DNA of 64,000 nt from SM23-73-3 sp964580215 (GTDB taxonomy: Bacteria; Zixibacteria; MSB-5A5; SM1-73): assembly GCA_964580215.1 (NCBI GenBank), contig CAZOJT010000002.1, forward strand, positions 1-64,000, in the 5' to 3' direction. Position numbers and translations under genes: made by a program. The notes beneath the pieces are model-generated. The model did no database searches. It was not told the DNA's origin and saw only the letters and a list, made by a program, of their open reading frames with translations. Below, piece after piece: positions 1 through 7,968 of the stretch. The stretch's first letter is position 1. The number at the start of each line of letters is the position of its first letter.

Positions 1-220
1 GAAGGAAAAAAGCCCTGTCCCCCGCCTTTGGCGGGGGATGGGGCTGAAAAAGAAAAAAGATGAATACAGAACTTCTTGGCAATACATGCATTTCTTTCCT
101 CCTGTTTTACTCCTTTCAGGTAACCGTCCCCAAAAAAGCTCCGCCCCTTCAGCTACAAAGGCACATCTCAAAAGGGGCGGAGCTTGATAAGAAAGGAAGG
201 AAAAGAAAAAAGATGTCAAA
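1..220. repeat. Dispersed ~200-bp repeat, copy 1
   Basis: This stretch matches 4141-4340 along most of its length. Shared blocks are the CCCCCGCCTTTGGCGGGGG palindrome, a purine-rich run, a 'CATTTCTTTCCTCC' block and a 'GTCCCC-AAAAAGCTC-GCCC' block. It ends in a long hairpin (about 137-185) whose arms read AGCTCCGCCCCTT and AAGGGGCGGAGCT. Both copies lie a few hundred bases upstream of genes for secreted proteins. No coding potential is evident. The left end may continue beyond the window. Confidence 0.7.
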
Positions 221-307
221 ACAGAACTCAATTTTAGTTATTGACAAGGAGGTGATTTGATGTTATTGTAAGAATGAAAAATTCTAAAAATTTCAAACCA
301 AACCAAG

Positions 308-338
308 GTTGAAAATCCCGCCAACGGCGGGGAGGAGG
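308..338 (+). promoter_or_regulatory. CCCGCC/GGCGGG hairpin abutting the Shine-Dalgarno site
   Basis: CCCGCC (317-322), loop AAC, GGCGGG (326-331), followed directly by the SD GAGGAGG (332-338) and the ATG at 343. The preceding TTGAAAATCCCGCC block recurs at 56394-56420, again just upstream of a start codon, and at 2971-2999 inside a coding region. A hairpin here could modulate ribosome access; that is inference. Confidence 0.5.
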
Positions 339-342
339 TAAG

Positions 343-1371
343 ATGAGAAGCAAAAGTTTGATTGTTGGGCTGTTATGCTTGTTCGCTCTGATGGTCGTTT
401 TTTCTATAACCACCAATAGCCAAAAGCCGGAGGAGCAGGCAGAATTTGAGATCATTGAGATTGGCACAGGCGGGACGCCTAAATGGTCTCCCGATGGAAC
501 CAGGCTTGCCTTTTTGGCAGGTGGCTGGCTCTGTGTGGCTAATGCAGAGGGAAAGGGAGAAATTCAAAAGATTGTTCAACTGCGACCCTGGACTTTCGAT
601 TGGATGAGCGACTCAGCTTTTGTGATTTCCGAGAAGACACCCTGGACTCCAGGAGGAAAAGGTAGAGGACACAAGTTCGCGATAAAAACGATTCACGTGA
701 ACGGGCAGATTCAGACAATAAGGCGGGATTCGATAATAGTCGTGCCCAAGAGTGACTATCTAACTTACCCCAGCACCCCGCTTGTCCTCAGGGATGGAAC
801 TGTTGGGTATTATGAGATTCATGAAAAGCCAGGAGGGGAAACGAGAACTTTCAGAATAATAAAGGAAGGAAGCTTGAAACCAGAAGCCGCTATAAAACAG
901 ATGCAACTTGCGGGTGAAGGTTTGGAAAGCATAGATGGAACCATAAAGAAGAGAATACCAATTGATAAAAAATACGGCTTCCTTAAATTATCGCCGGACA
1001 ATACGAAAATCCTTGCTTGGGCTGAGAGATACAGTGGCGGTATTGTGATACTAAATCTAAACGGCAAAGTGCTAACAGATTTGGATGTTGACGCACGGGA
1101 GATTTCACCGGGTTTGTTTGAGGTCGGTGAAATAGTCGGTGCAATGTGGTCGCCAGATAGTAAAAAGGTACTATATGGTTTAACCATTGAGGACGGTCAC
1201 TCCGTCTATGACAACGACATATATATGGTCAATGTGGACGGAACAGGTAAAGTGCCAATTGCGGCTACTCCCGATGAGATAGAGAGAGACGCTTCTTGGA
1301 GCCCGGATGGCACAAAAATCGCCTATCGAAATGAAACCAGTGGAAAGATTTTTGTCGTAAAATTGAAATAA
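343..1371 (+). CDS. Secreted WD40-like/TolB-type beta-propeller protein
   Basis: 342 residues. An N-terminal hydrophobic segment (about residues 5-24, after MRSKS) looks like a signal peptide, so the protein is probably exported. Several PD40/TolB-type repeats are visible: 'GTPKWSPDGTRLAFLAG' near residue 45, 'MWSPDSKKVLYGLT' near 270 and 'ASWSPDGTKIAYRN' near the C terminus. Such W-SPDG-K/R-IAY repeats form blades of a six- or seven-bladed propeller. The start is set by a strong SD (GAGGAGG) five bases upstream. The family usually mediates protein or ligand binding in the periplasm. No catalytic residues can be named and the partner is unknown. It stands alone 46 bases before the amidase gene, possibly co-transcribed. 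Confidence 0.8.
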   Translation: MRSKSLIVGLLCLFALMVVFSITTNSQKPEEQAEFEIIEIGTGGTPKWSPDGTRLAFLAGGWLCVANAEGKGEIQKIVQLRPWTFDWMSDSAFVISEKTPWTPGGKGRGHKFAIKTIHVNGQIQTIRRDSIIVVPKSDYLTYPSTPLVLRDGTVGYYEIHEKPGGETRTFRIIKEGSLKPEAAIKQMQLAGEGLESIDGTIKKRIPIDKKYGFLKLSPDNTKILAWAERYSGGIVILNLNGKVLTDLDVDAREISPGLFEVGEIVGAMWSPDSKKVLYGLTIEDGHSVYDNDIYMVNVDGTGKVPIAATPDEIERDASWSPDGTKIAYRNETSGKIFVVKLK

Positions 1372-1423
1372 ACTTTATAGCAAATATAGCCTTCTATCTC
1401 TAGTAAAGAAATGGGGGATGAAA

Positions 1424-3331
1424 ATGAAGAAAGCAAATTCAATTTTGTGGATAGTGGTTGCCTTTCTTTTACTGATCAGTTCTCAATCTTTTTCTTGGGA
1501 TCGCGTTTGCATTGATCCTGGGCATGGTGGATCTGATGACGGCTGTTCAGGAAGAATCTATCATGTAAAGGAGAAGGATGTTAATTTTGGAGTCGGACAC
1601 ACAGCCTGGCAGTATTTTGGCTTAACTAATTGGAATCCGCTTATGACGCGTTATGAGGATGTTTATCGCACTTGGGCACAACGAGCAGACACAGCAAATA
1701 ACGCAAATGATGGTTTTGGCGTAGACGCATTTATCAGCATACATCATAATGCGGCAGATACCATTCCAGAACCGGACACTATCACAAATGGCACCGAGAC
1801 GTTTTGGTGTAATTTGGATAGCATAGACGGCCTTGAGGAACGCGACACTACCGATCTTTTGGCGACTAAGGTCTACCTCAAACTGCGGGACAAATTTCAT
1901 TATCCAAAGCGAGGAGTAAAACTTACATGTTGGGCTGTTTTGAGGCTAACCAAGATGGCTTCCACGCTCTCGGAAGCCTCTTTTCTCACGTGCGCCGCGG
2001 TTGAAAGGAAGTTCTACTTTGACTTTGAGGACGAGTGCGCCAAAGAAGCAGACGCAATTTGGCGCGCTGGCGTTAGCTACCTGATAAACTCAGGTATTGC
2101 CATAGTGAGAAACAGCTATTCAGGTGGCAATTCAGGCGCTCTGGTCGTCTGGAAATTCGACTGGTACGTAGAGGTGTGTTTCGAGCCGGACACGGTGTAC
2201 TCCCCGTACACGGCTTGCTGGTTAGGAGGGATGTTTGGCGAAGGTTATTGTCTGGATGCCATTACACCTCAATGGCTCGGAGGACACGAACGTACTTTTC
2301 ACCATTGGGCGCATTTGAATGAGCTTGGTTGGGAAGTAGAGACTCATTATGAGCCTCATTGGGAGTTCGTGGTCCCTTTTTTCGAGGAGGACTACCACAG
2401 ATATGTCGCTTACTTCACCGGTGGGTATTCAGCCCAGGTTGTCTCTCCCGATGGTTACGAGATCTGGCATGTGGGGGAGCAAAGGGATATTGTCTGGAAT
2501 GTTTCTATTGGTGCTGATTCAACTACCACAGTCTATATCTATCTGGATAGAAATGGGGGGAACGATGGGTATCCCGAATATCTTGGCAGTCGGGAGGCGA
2601 AATGGGGCAACAGTTTCTCCTGGACTGTGACCGCTCCTTATTCCACCCATTGCCGAGTCAAAGTAGTGGCTGAGGACATAGCCGATAATTCCGCCTGGGA
2701 TGTCTCTAATTATGATTTCATCATCAGTGAATCCGGAAACAACAATCCGGTCATCGACTCTTCTCTGCAGTGCAAGTATCCTGAAGAAGAGTGCAGTGAC
2801 TGCATTCAATATGGAGAACAGGTGACCATCGAAATTCTGGCTCATGATCCGGATGGTGACTCCATGTATTATCAGTGGTTCTGCATGCATGGGCATTTTG
2901 CCGAAAACGGGCAAAACACCATAACCACTGCCCAAAATTTTGTTACCTATGTGGCACCTGCCAAGGGTAAGGCTGAAAGTCCCGCCAACGGCGGGGAGGG
3001 CGAAGAAACGCTTTTTGATGATTACATATCAGTTGGGGTTACAGATGTTCGTGGAGGTCAGAGCTTTGCAGTTGGACAGCCCGAACTACATGACCAGGAA
3101 TACACCTGCCTTTGCGGGGATGCAAATGATGATTTGATAATAGATTTGGGAGATGTGCTTTACCTTATAAGTTATTTGTACAAGGGGGGACTTCCCCCTG
3201 AAGATCCGATTGAACGAGGTGATGCAAATAATGATTGCCAGATCAATCTGGGGGATTTAACTTATCTAATAGCCTACTTTTACCGTGGTGGTTATTGCCC
3301 TGAATGCTGCTGGTTTCCCCCGAAGCAGTAG
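1424..3331 (+). CDS. N-acetylmuramoyl-L-alanine amidase (Amidase_3) with dockerin-like C terminus
   Basis: About 635 residues. After a signal peptide (1-24), an Amidase_3 domain starts with 'VCIDPGHGGSDDG' (zinc-ligand His34), Glu50 in 'VKEKDVN', the 'SIHHNA' motif near residue 108 and the catalytic Glu of 'TLSEASFLT' near 186. These are the zinc and catalytic residues of enzymes that cut the amide bond between MurNAc and the stem peptide. A Kre9/KNH-like domain ('VGEQRDIVWNV') follows near 350. The last 70 residues hold two dockerin-type Ca-binding repeats ('GDANDDLIIDLGDVLYLISYLYKGG'-type; 'GDANNDCQINLGDLTYLIAYFYRGG'-type). The ATG at 1424 has GGGGGA at optimal spacing; an in-frame ATG lies at 1418. 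A repeat element seems to be embedded in frame at 2971-2999. The function is probably remodelling or attack of peptidoglycan outside the cytoplasm. Confidence 0.85.
   Translation: MKKANSILWIVVAFLLLISSQSFSWDRVCIDPGHGGSDDGCSGRIYHVKEKDVNFGVGHTAWQYFGLTNWNPLMTRYEDVYRTWAQRADTANNANDGFGVDAFISIHHNAADTIPEPDTITNGTETFWCNLDSIDGLEERDTTDLLATKVYLKLRDKFHYPKRGVKLTCWAVLRLTKMASTLSEASFLTCAAVERKFYFDFEDECAKEADAIWRAGVSYLINSGIAIVRNSYSGGNSGALVVWKFDWYVEVCFEPDTVYSPYTACWLGGMFGEGYCLDAITPQWLGGHERTFHHWAHLNELGWEVETHYEPHWEFVVPFFEEDYHRYVAYFTGGYSAQVVSPDGYEIWHVGEQRDIVWNVSIGADSTTTVYIYLDRNGGNDGYPEYLGSREAKWGNSFSWTVTAPYSTHCRVKVVAEDIADNSAWDVSNYDFIISESGNNNPVIDSSLQCKYPEEECSDCIQYGEQVTIEILAHDPDGDSMYYQWFCMHGHFAENGQNTITTAQNFVTYVAPAKGKAESPANGGEGEETLFDDYISVGVTDVRGGQSFAVGQPELHDQEYTCLCGDANDDLIIDLGDVLYLISYLYKGGLPPEDPIERGDANNDCQINLGDLTYLIAYFYRGGYCPECCWFPPKQ
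2971..2999 (+). repeat. Hairpin repeat inside amidase coding sequence
   Basis: GGCTGAAAGTCCCGCC AAC GGCGGGGAGG, nearly identical to the intergenic copies at 308-335 and 56394-56420. It encodes the short segment 'AESPANGGEGE' of the amidase without breaking the frame, just before the dockerin region. Confidence 0.6.
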
Positions 3332-3332
3332 A

Positions 3333-3883
3333 AAGCCAGATCTCAGGGTAATAGCGGCAACTAACAAGGATTTGAGTGAGGAGTAAGCAAGGGTAATTTC
3401 AGAGAGGATCTTTATCATCGGCTAAAGGCGATAGAGTTGAAATTGCCGCCTTTACGAGAAAGAAAACAAGATATTCCTCTTTTGATCAAGCATTTTTTAG
3501 CTGAGCTTAGAGTCAAAGAAAGCTGTTGGGAAAATTTAGATAAATCTGCTTACCTTCAAGACTGTTTATCATGCAACTGGCCGGGCAATGTTCGTCAATT
3601 ACAAAATGAGCTCAAACGGCTGGTTTCTATTTTGAATCCATTTGATTCACAAAAATTGCTTGAGGAATTGAGCAAGTTAGATAAGAGAAAAAGCGAGGCA
3701 AAACTTGTAAATTCCCTTTCCGACAAGAAAGCTGAGTTAGAAAAGGCAGAAATTTTGGGGGCATTGAAGAAGTTTAATAATGATAGAGAGCAAGCTGCAA
3801 AGTTTTTAGGCATCTCAAAGATTACTCTGTATAGAAAGATTAAGATGTATAATCTGGAGGAGAATTTCATTTTTGAAAATTAG
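3333..3883 (+). pseudogene. Remnant of a sigma-54-dependent NtrC-family activator (C-terminal half)
   Basis: Reading from directly after the amidase stop gives 'KPDLRVIAATNKDLSEE', the sensor-1 region of an NtrC AAA+ domain, up to 3383. One missing base there (GAGGAG[G]TAAGC) moves the frame to 'VSKGNFREDLYHRLKAIELKLPPLRERKQDIPLL', 'NWPGNVRQLQNEL' and a Fis-type helix-turn-helix ending 'AAKFLGISKITLYRKIKMYNLEE'. The receiver, Walker A, GAFTGA and Walker B parts are absent. So this is a truncated gene with a frameshift. An internal ATG at 3437 could give a 148-residue protein with only the tail of the AAA+ lid and the HTH; I see no SD for it. It is similar in layout to the intact regulators at 37208 and 43946. 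Confidence 0.75.
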
Positions 3884-3979
3884 GTTTTCATTTTTGAAAA
3901 GCGAAGTAATAATATAGAGAGTAGTAGGTTAGATCAATTTATTTTATTGAGCCTTTTCATTTTTGAAAAGGTTTTTTTG
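3864..3979 (+). terminator. Rho-independent terminator with repeated TTTTCATTTTTGAAAA boxes
   Basis: Three near-palindromic boxes, TTTCATTTTTGAAAAT (3865-3880), TTTTCATTTTTGAAAA (3885-3900) and CCTTTTCATTTTTGAAAAGG (3952-3971). The last has extended arms and is followed by GTTTTTTTG, a typical intrinsic terminator. The first box encodes the end of the NtrC remnant. The repeated boxes could also be binding sites for a Fis-HTH regulator; that is speculation. Confidence 0.6.
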
Positions 3980-4140
3980 TTTTCCGCTTTATTTTTCCCT
4001 CTAAGATTTTCAACTCCCTTCTTTCTATCTTTTAATCAAACTCAGACTTAAGGATAAAAGGGCTTTGGTCTTTTGGGGTCGGCATAGTTTTTGCAGAAGA
4101 TTTTGTAGCGGTTGAGCAATTTACGGTATTTGGTTTTACC

Positions 4141-4340
4141 TCCTTCTTCTGAAAGGGAGAAAGTCCTGTCCCCCGCCTTTGGCGGGGGGTGGGGCGGAAA
4201 AAGAGAAGAAAGGAATATAAAGCCTCTAATTTTGGTAATGAACGCATTTCTTTCCTCCTTCCAACGTCCCCCAAAAAGCTCTGCCCTTACTTCCGTCAGA
4301 GTGAGGGCGGAGCCAAAAAAGCTAAACGGAAGGAACTTTA
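4141..4340. repeat. Dispersed ~200-bp repeat, copy 2
   Basis: Second copy of the element at 1-220, in the same orientation. It includes CCCCCGCCTTTGGCGGGGGG and a hairpin with arms CTCTGCCCT / AGGGCGGAG. The region 3980-4411 holds no gene that I can support. Confidence 0.7.
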
Positions 4341-4411
4341 AGGGATGAAATGAAAAATGTTTGATTATCCAACTGGTTTTACTTGGCAGTAGATAATTGT
4401 AGCAAAAAATA

Positions 4412-4440
4412 TTGACATCCAACTTTAAGAAGTCTATTTT
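4412..4440 (+). promoter_or_regulatory. Candidate sigma-70 promoter for the peptide operon
   Basis: TTGACA (4412-4417), 17-base spacer, TATTTT (4435-4440). The match is good, but the expected start point (about 4447) falls on or just before the SD AGGAGGG (4442-4448), leaving almost no leader. It may therefore be fortuitous. Confidence 0.35.
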
Positions 4441-4455
4441 TAGGAGGGTAATAAG

Positions 4456-4737
4456 ATGTTGATACAGAAGTTTTGGAAAAAGAGGATGGCGTTGATTGGG
4501 GCCATGGTGTTCATTTTGACACTGTTTGCCCTCAATCTCAATGCCTTGGTAACGGGAAAAGTGGAAGTCAACCAAGCCAACGCTCTGAGGCTTTGGTTTA
4601 TCGGATTCCACACGATCTATACGGCCTACACTGACTTGAATGGCGATGGGGACTTTAATGACCCGGGTGAAGAATTCGAATATTGCAGTGGCGATGGAAT
4701 CAGATGTATTGCCTTCTACGTTCCCTGGCCCTTCTAA
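4456..4737 (+). CDS. Small secreted two-cysteine peptide (NVEAL-like?)
   Basis: 93 residues: a basic N terminus, a hydrophobic export segment (12-31), then a short mature part with 'VEVNQANALRLWF' (36-48), an acidic Ca-loop-like stretch 'DLNGDGDFNDPGEEF' (60-74) and two cysteines (C77, C84). A strong SD (AGGAGGG) precedes the ATG. The arrangement (small exported Cys peptide, then a six-bladed-propeller-like protein, then a thioredoxin-like protein) resembles NVEAL peptide loci of Bacteroidetes, and 'NQANAL' after the export segment is reminiscent of the NVEAL motif. The resemblance is by eye only. The role is unknown; signalling or bacteriocin-like activity would be guesses. Confidence 0.7.
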   Translation: MLIQKFWKKRMALIGAMVFILTLFALNLNALVTGKVEVNQANALRLWFIGFHTIYTAYTDLNGDGDFNDPGEEFEYCSGDGIRCIAFYVPWPF

Positions 4738-4764
4738 TCTGAAGTTTACCAAAGCAATCAAGTT

Positions 4765-4800
4765 CAAAGCCCGACCAGGCTCACTCTTGGTCGGGCTTTG
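4765..4800 (+). terminator. Intercistronic hairpin between peptide and propeller genes
   Basis: A 13-bp perfect stem, CAAAGCCCGACCA / TGGTCGGGCTTTG, with a 10-base loop, placed 27 bases after the peptide stop and just before the SD of the next gene. There is no T-run on the + strand, so it may be a 3' stabiliser or attenuator that lets the peptide be made in excess over the downstream proteins. Confidence 0.5.
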
Positions 4801-4815
4801 GAAAAGGAGAAAGCA

Positions 4816-5919
4816 ATGAGTAGAATTATAAACCATGGAAAGATCGTTTTAATTGTGCTGATCATATTTCTTGGATGGTGTCCCGCTTTTGGGGGATCAA
4901 AAACCTTTGATGAGATTTTCAAATTGGAGGGCACCATTCAGCTTCAGAGGCACCAAAATGAACCTCCAGGCATTAATGCGTTGAAAATCGGGAGGGACGG
5001 AAGAATTTGGATAGTGACGAGTGGTCGCCCGGATAAAACCGAAGTGAGGATTTACAGCTCCACAGGAGAGGTGTTGAAGGTAATTCGAAAAGAAGACATC
5101 GGCCCAATAGGGGGGTTCGCGTACATACTCTTTACAGACATCGCGTTTGATCATAACTACCGGGCTTACATTCTGGAAGCAGTCAGTGGAAATGTGGCTG
5201 TAATCGAGAGCACCGGCGGGTTCCTGGAGTATTTTATTTCTGATAAATGCGCAGGAGCGGGGGCTAACATTAAGATTGATAGAGAGGAGAATGTCTACCT
5301 TGGCGGTCCCTGCTACCAGGAAAAAGAAAATCTATGTCCTAAATCAAGAGATTTCTGTATTCATAAGTATGATTCTAAGGGCAGATACATTATATCTTTC
5401 TTCCCCTTTGAAAAGAGGCTTTTTGAGTTGACTCCTACCCCCTACCAAGCGGCTTGTTTTGATTTAGACATGGAGGGGAATGTATGGTGTGCTCATCAAA
5501 TGGTTTATCAGGTATCTAAGTATTCCCCAGATGGTAAGTTACTCCAAAAGTTTCCTGGAAAATCTTCTCTTTACATGCCCCCTACTAAACTTCTCTCTCC
5601 TAAGTCGCAAAAGGCTAAGCAAACCTGGTATAGTTCGTGGACCCCTATTCATGATCTTTTGGTGCTTGAGCCGAATTTAATTTTGTTAGCTTTTAGCACA
5701 CACTTTCCCTCCGGCTGGGTGCTGGAGATTTACGATCAAAATGGTAATATTCTGATCCCGGACGTCCAAACCCACAACAGACCTTTATGGAAAGATGATG
5801 AGGGCTTCCTTTATTTCTTTCTGCCTGGTGATGATGAGGAAAAAGGGGGCCAGGAATATATAAAAATAGGCAAATTCTCACTGAACCTCTCCGCAATATC
5901 GAAAATTGAAAAGCAATGA
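4816..5919 (+). CDS. Exported six-bladed beta-propeller-like protein
   Basis: About 367 residues from the ATG at 4816, which has the SD AAAAGGAG (a TTG at 4798 is in frame but lies inside the hairpin). A signal peptide (about 8-28, ending 'CPAFGGS') is followed by NHL/6-blade-type repeats: 'INALKIGRDGRIWIVTSG', 'FTDIAFDHNYRAYILEAVSGNVAVIES', 'ANIKIDREENVYLGGPC', 'AACFDLDMEGNVWCAHQMVYQVSKYSPDGKLLQKF'. The pattern resembles the 6-bladed-propeller proteins found next to NVEAL peptides in Bacteroides. Several cysteines in the middle (GPCYQEKENLC...FC) could be oxidised by the downstream CxxC protein. It overlaps the next gene by four bases (ATGA), indicating translational coupling. Confidence 0.75.
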   Translation: MSRIINHGKIVLIVLIIFLGWCPAFGGSKTFDEIFKLEGTIQLQRHQNEPPGINALKIGRDGRIWIVTSGRPDKTEVRIYSSTGEVLKVIRKEDIGPIGGFAYILFTDIAFDHNYRAYILEAVSGNVAVIESTGGFLEYFISDKCAGAGANIKIDREENVYLGGPCYQEKENLCPKSRDFCIHKYDSKGRYIISFFPFEKRLFELTPTPYQAACFDLDMEGNVWCAHQMVYQVSKYSPDGKLLQKFPGKSSLYMPPTKLLSPKSQKAKQTWYSSWTPIHDLLVLEPNLILLAFSTHFPSGWVLEIYDQNGNILIPDVQTHNRPLWKDDEGFLYFFLPGDDEEKGGQEYIKIGKFSLNLSAISKIEKQ

Positions 5920-6506
5920 AATTGCCAAAAATAAAGCTGGCTCCCTTTATCACAGGTGTGATCATTTTAGCCTTAGTGGTTTTCAACCTGCTTTTATTGC
6001 ATAAAGATCGGGTACTGAGAAAAGATTTTAACCAGTTTTCCCAAAGGATTCAATTCTCCTCTTCATTTTCACCATTGTCTATCGCTGGAGCACAACCTTT
6101 CTGTTTCACCTTTAAAAACCCTGAGACTGGAGAAACATACCATCCCAAATTGGTTTTGCTCATATTCTTCTCCACCCATGATTGCGTGACCTGTCTTCAG
6201 GAAGCCTCCATCTGGGAGGAGCTAAAAGAAAATTTTTATCTTAAGGGTATAAAGGTGTTAGGGATGGTTCCTTCCAATGACTCTTTGGAGATGAAAAAAT
6301 TTGCCCAAGCGGAAAGTTTGACTTTTCCTATTATATATGTGGATAGCGTTTATATAAAACAGCACATCGGGATACCCCAGACCCCCTTCAAGGTTCTTCT
6401 GGATAGCACCCTTACTGTGGTTTATCTTAATGGACCCAACAGTGAATTAGAAGATCAACTCCACTTCAAAGACGTAATAGAAAAGTGGTGTGCGCTCTTT
6501 CTTTGA
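5916..6506 (+). CDS. Membrane-anchored thioredoxin-like/redoxin protein
   Basis: 196 residues. One N-terminal transmembrane segment (about 10-28) anchors a periplasmic domain with thioredoxin-fold features: 'LVLLIFFSTHDCVTC' carries the CxxC (C90, C93) and 'IGIPQTPFKVLLD' has the cis-Pro. It fits the TlpA/AhpC-TSA-like group. It is translationally coupled to the propeller gene, so it probably acts on the same substrate, perhaps forming or reducing disulfides in the propeller or the two-Cys peptide (inference). Confidence 0.75.
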   Translation: MKLPKIKLAPFITGVIILALVVFNLLLLHKDRVLRKDFNQFSQRIQFSSSFSPLSIAGAQPFCFTFKNPETGETYHPKLVLLIFFSTHDCVTCLQEASIWEELKENFYLKGIKVLGMVPSNDSLEMKKFAQAESLTFPIIYVDSVYIKQHIGIPQTPFKVLLDSTLTVVYLNGPNSELEDQLHFKDVIEKWCALFL

Positions 6507-6590
6507 ACCTTTAATACATATTGATATTCGGCAAGTAGCTCATGGGGCCTAAAGCCTCTGCTTTGCATCTCTTCTACATCTCTCCCTCTT

Positions 6591-7841
6591 CTATTCATAT
6601 CTTAAAGAGACGATGGGATCCAGTCTGGCGGCGCGATAGGCGGGATATATTCCGAAGACCAGTCCCACAGAGACTGAAAAGGAGAAGCCTAAAATTATCC
6701 AGAATAAAGAGACCCCTGCGGCCAGAGGTGTAACCGCCCCCACCAGTTTCCCTAAAAGCAGACCGATGATTATTCCCAAGATACCGCCGCTTCCGCTCAA
6801 GGTCATAGCTTCGATAAGAAATTGCCACAAAATGTCTTTTTTCCTTGCCCCTATGGCTTTGCGAATACCGATCTCCCTGGTTCTTTCGGTAACCGATACC
6901 AGCATTATGTTCATCACCCCCACCCCACCCACCAAAAGTCCGATGGATGAGATCACCACCATTACCAAGTAGATTGCACTTGTAATGCTCCGATACATAT
7001 CCATAAGATCGTCCTGGGTGGCAAGGGCGAAATTGTTGGGCTTGTCCGCCGGCAGGCCCCTTCGGATCCGCATCACCTGGGTGATTTCATCCATGGCCTG
7101 ATCCATAAGCTCCGGGCTTTTCGGCTTTGCCGCCAGGAGAAGCTCTTTTTCTTCAGGGTATAATTTCTTGTAGGTATCATGAGGCAAAAGGACAAAATTG
7201 TTTTGACTCCCTCCCAGAATCGATGGCCTTTTTTCCATCACCCCGATAACGGTGAATCTCTTGGGGGAGAAGTTTCGTCCACCGATGCTGATTTCTTTGC
7301 CGATCGGATCCAGATGGGGGAAAAGCGCCTCTGCCACATCCACTCCCAGAACTGCCACCATAGCCCGGTAGTTTACGTCACTGTCAGTAAAAAACCTCCC
7401 TTCCTCTATATAATTGTTATTCACCACCTCGTACTCCGGCATGACCCCGATTAAGTCAAACTGGCTGACCTTGTTGTCTTTATATTTAACCGTCTTGGGT
7501 CCCGGACCCCTGTTCTCGGGTGAAACCGCATCTACAGAAGGGCAAAGCTCTTGGACTGCCATGGCGTCCTCAAAGGTTATGGAGGGTCGGTTTCTTTCCT
7601 CCTCTGACGGACGCTCAAACCGAATGCCAATTTCAAACTTGGTAACATAGATGACATTCGAACCCAAGGATTCGATCTGCTCAGCCATGCTTTTGTTCAG
7701 GCCGGTTATTATGGAGACCATGGCGATGACCGTGGTAACCCCGACCAAAACCCCTAAAACGGTCAGAAAAGCCCGCATCTTATGAGCTTTGATCGCCGCC
7801 ATTGCCATTAACATGCTCTCTTTTATTTCGAAAACATTCAT
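6591..7841 (-). CDS. FtsX/MacB-type ABC transporter permease (second)
   Basis: 416 residues from the ATG at 7841, with an AAGGAT SD. A MacB_PCD N-terminal part ('KAHKMRAFLTVLGVLVGVTTVIAMVSI...GLNKSM...ESLGSNVIYVTKF') with one TM helix is followed by a periplasmic domain and an FtsX domain with three TM helices ending 'TERTREIGIRKAIGARKKDILWQFLIEAMTLS...GIYPAYRAARLDPIVSLRYE'. This is the standard four-helix mechanotransmission permease, which needs a separate ATPase. It belongs with the permease at 10902 and the ATPase at 12264, but a 3-kb block with OLD and MNT/HepT genes now separates it from them. It is probably a subunit of a tripartite efflux or export complex with the MacA-like and TolC proteins upstream. 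Confidence 0.9.
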   Translation of the reverse strand: MNVFEIKESMLMAMAAIKAHKMRAFLTVLGVLVGVTTVIAMVSIITGLNKSMAEQIESLGSNVIYVTKFEIGIRFERPSEEERNRPSITFEDAMAVQELCPSVDAVSPENRGPGPKTVKYKDNKVSQFDLIGVMPEYEVVNNNYIEEGRFFTDSDVNYRAMVAVLGVDVAEALFPHLDPIGKEISIGGRNFSPKRFTVIGVMEKRPSILGGSQNNFVLLPHDTYKKLYPEEKELLLAAKPKSPELMDQAMDEITQVMRIRRGLPADKPNNFALATQDDLMDMYRSITSAIYLVMVVISSIGLLVGGVGVMNIMLVSVTERTREIGIRKAIGARKKDILWQFLIEAMTLSGSGGILGIIIGLLLGKLVGAVTPLAAGVSLFWIILGFSFSVSVGLVFGIYPAYRAARLDPIVSLRYE

Positions 7842-7968
7842 TATGATCCTTAATTGGGAAATTCGTGATAAGTACGCCTCACGGCTGAGCATTTACAAAG
7901 CCCACTTTATATCGGGATTAGGCGCGATGAAACGAAGCCATTGCTCTGTTATTTGAAGTTTTAACCGC

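Noticed and set aside
60..260. 66-codon plus-strand open frame at the left end
   Set aside because: Lies wholly within the 200-bp repeat, and its counterpart in the second copy is not kept open in the same way.
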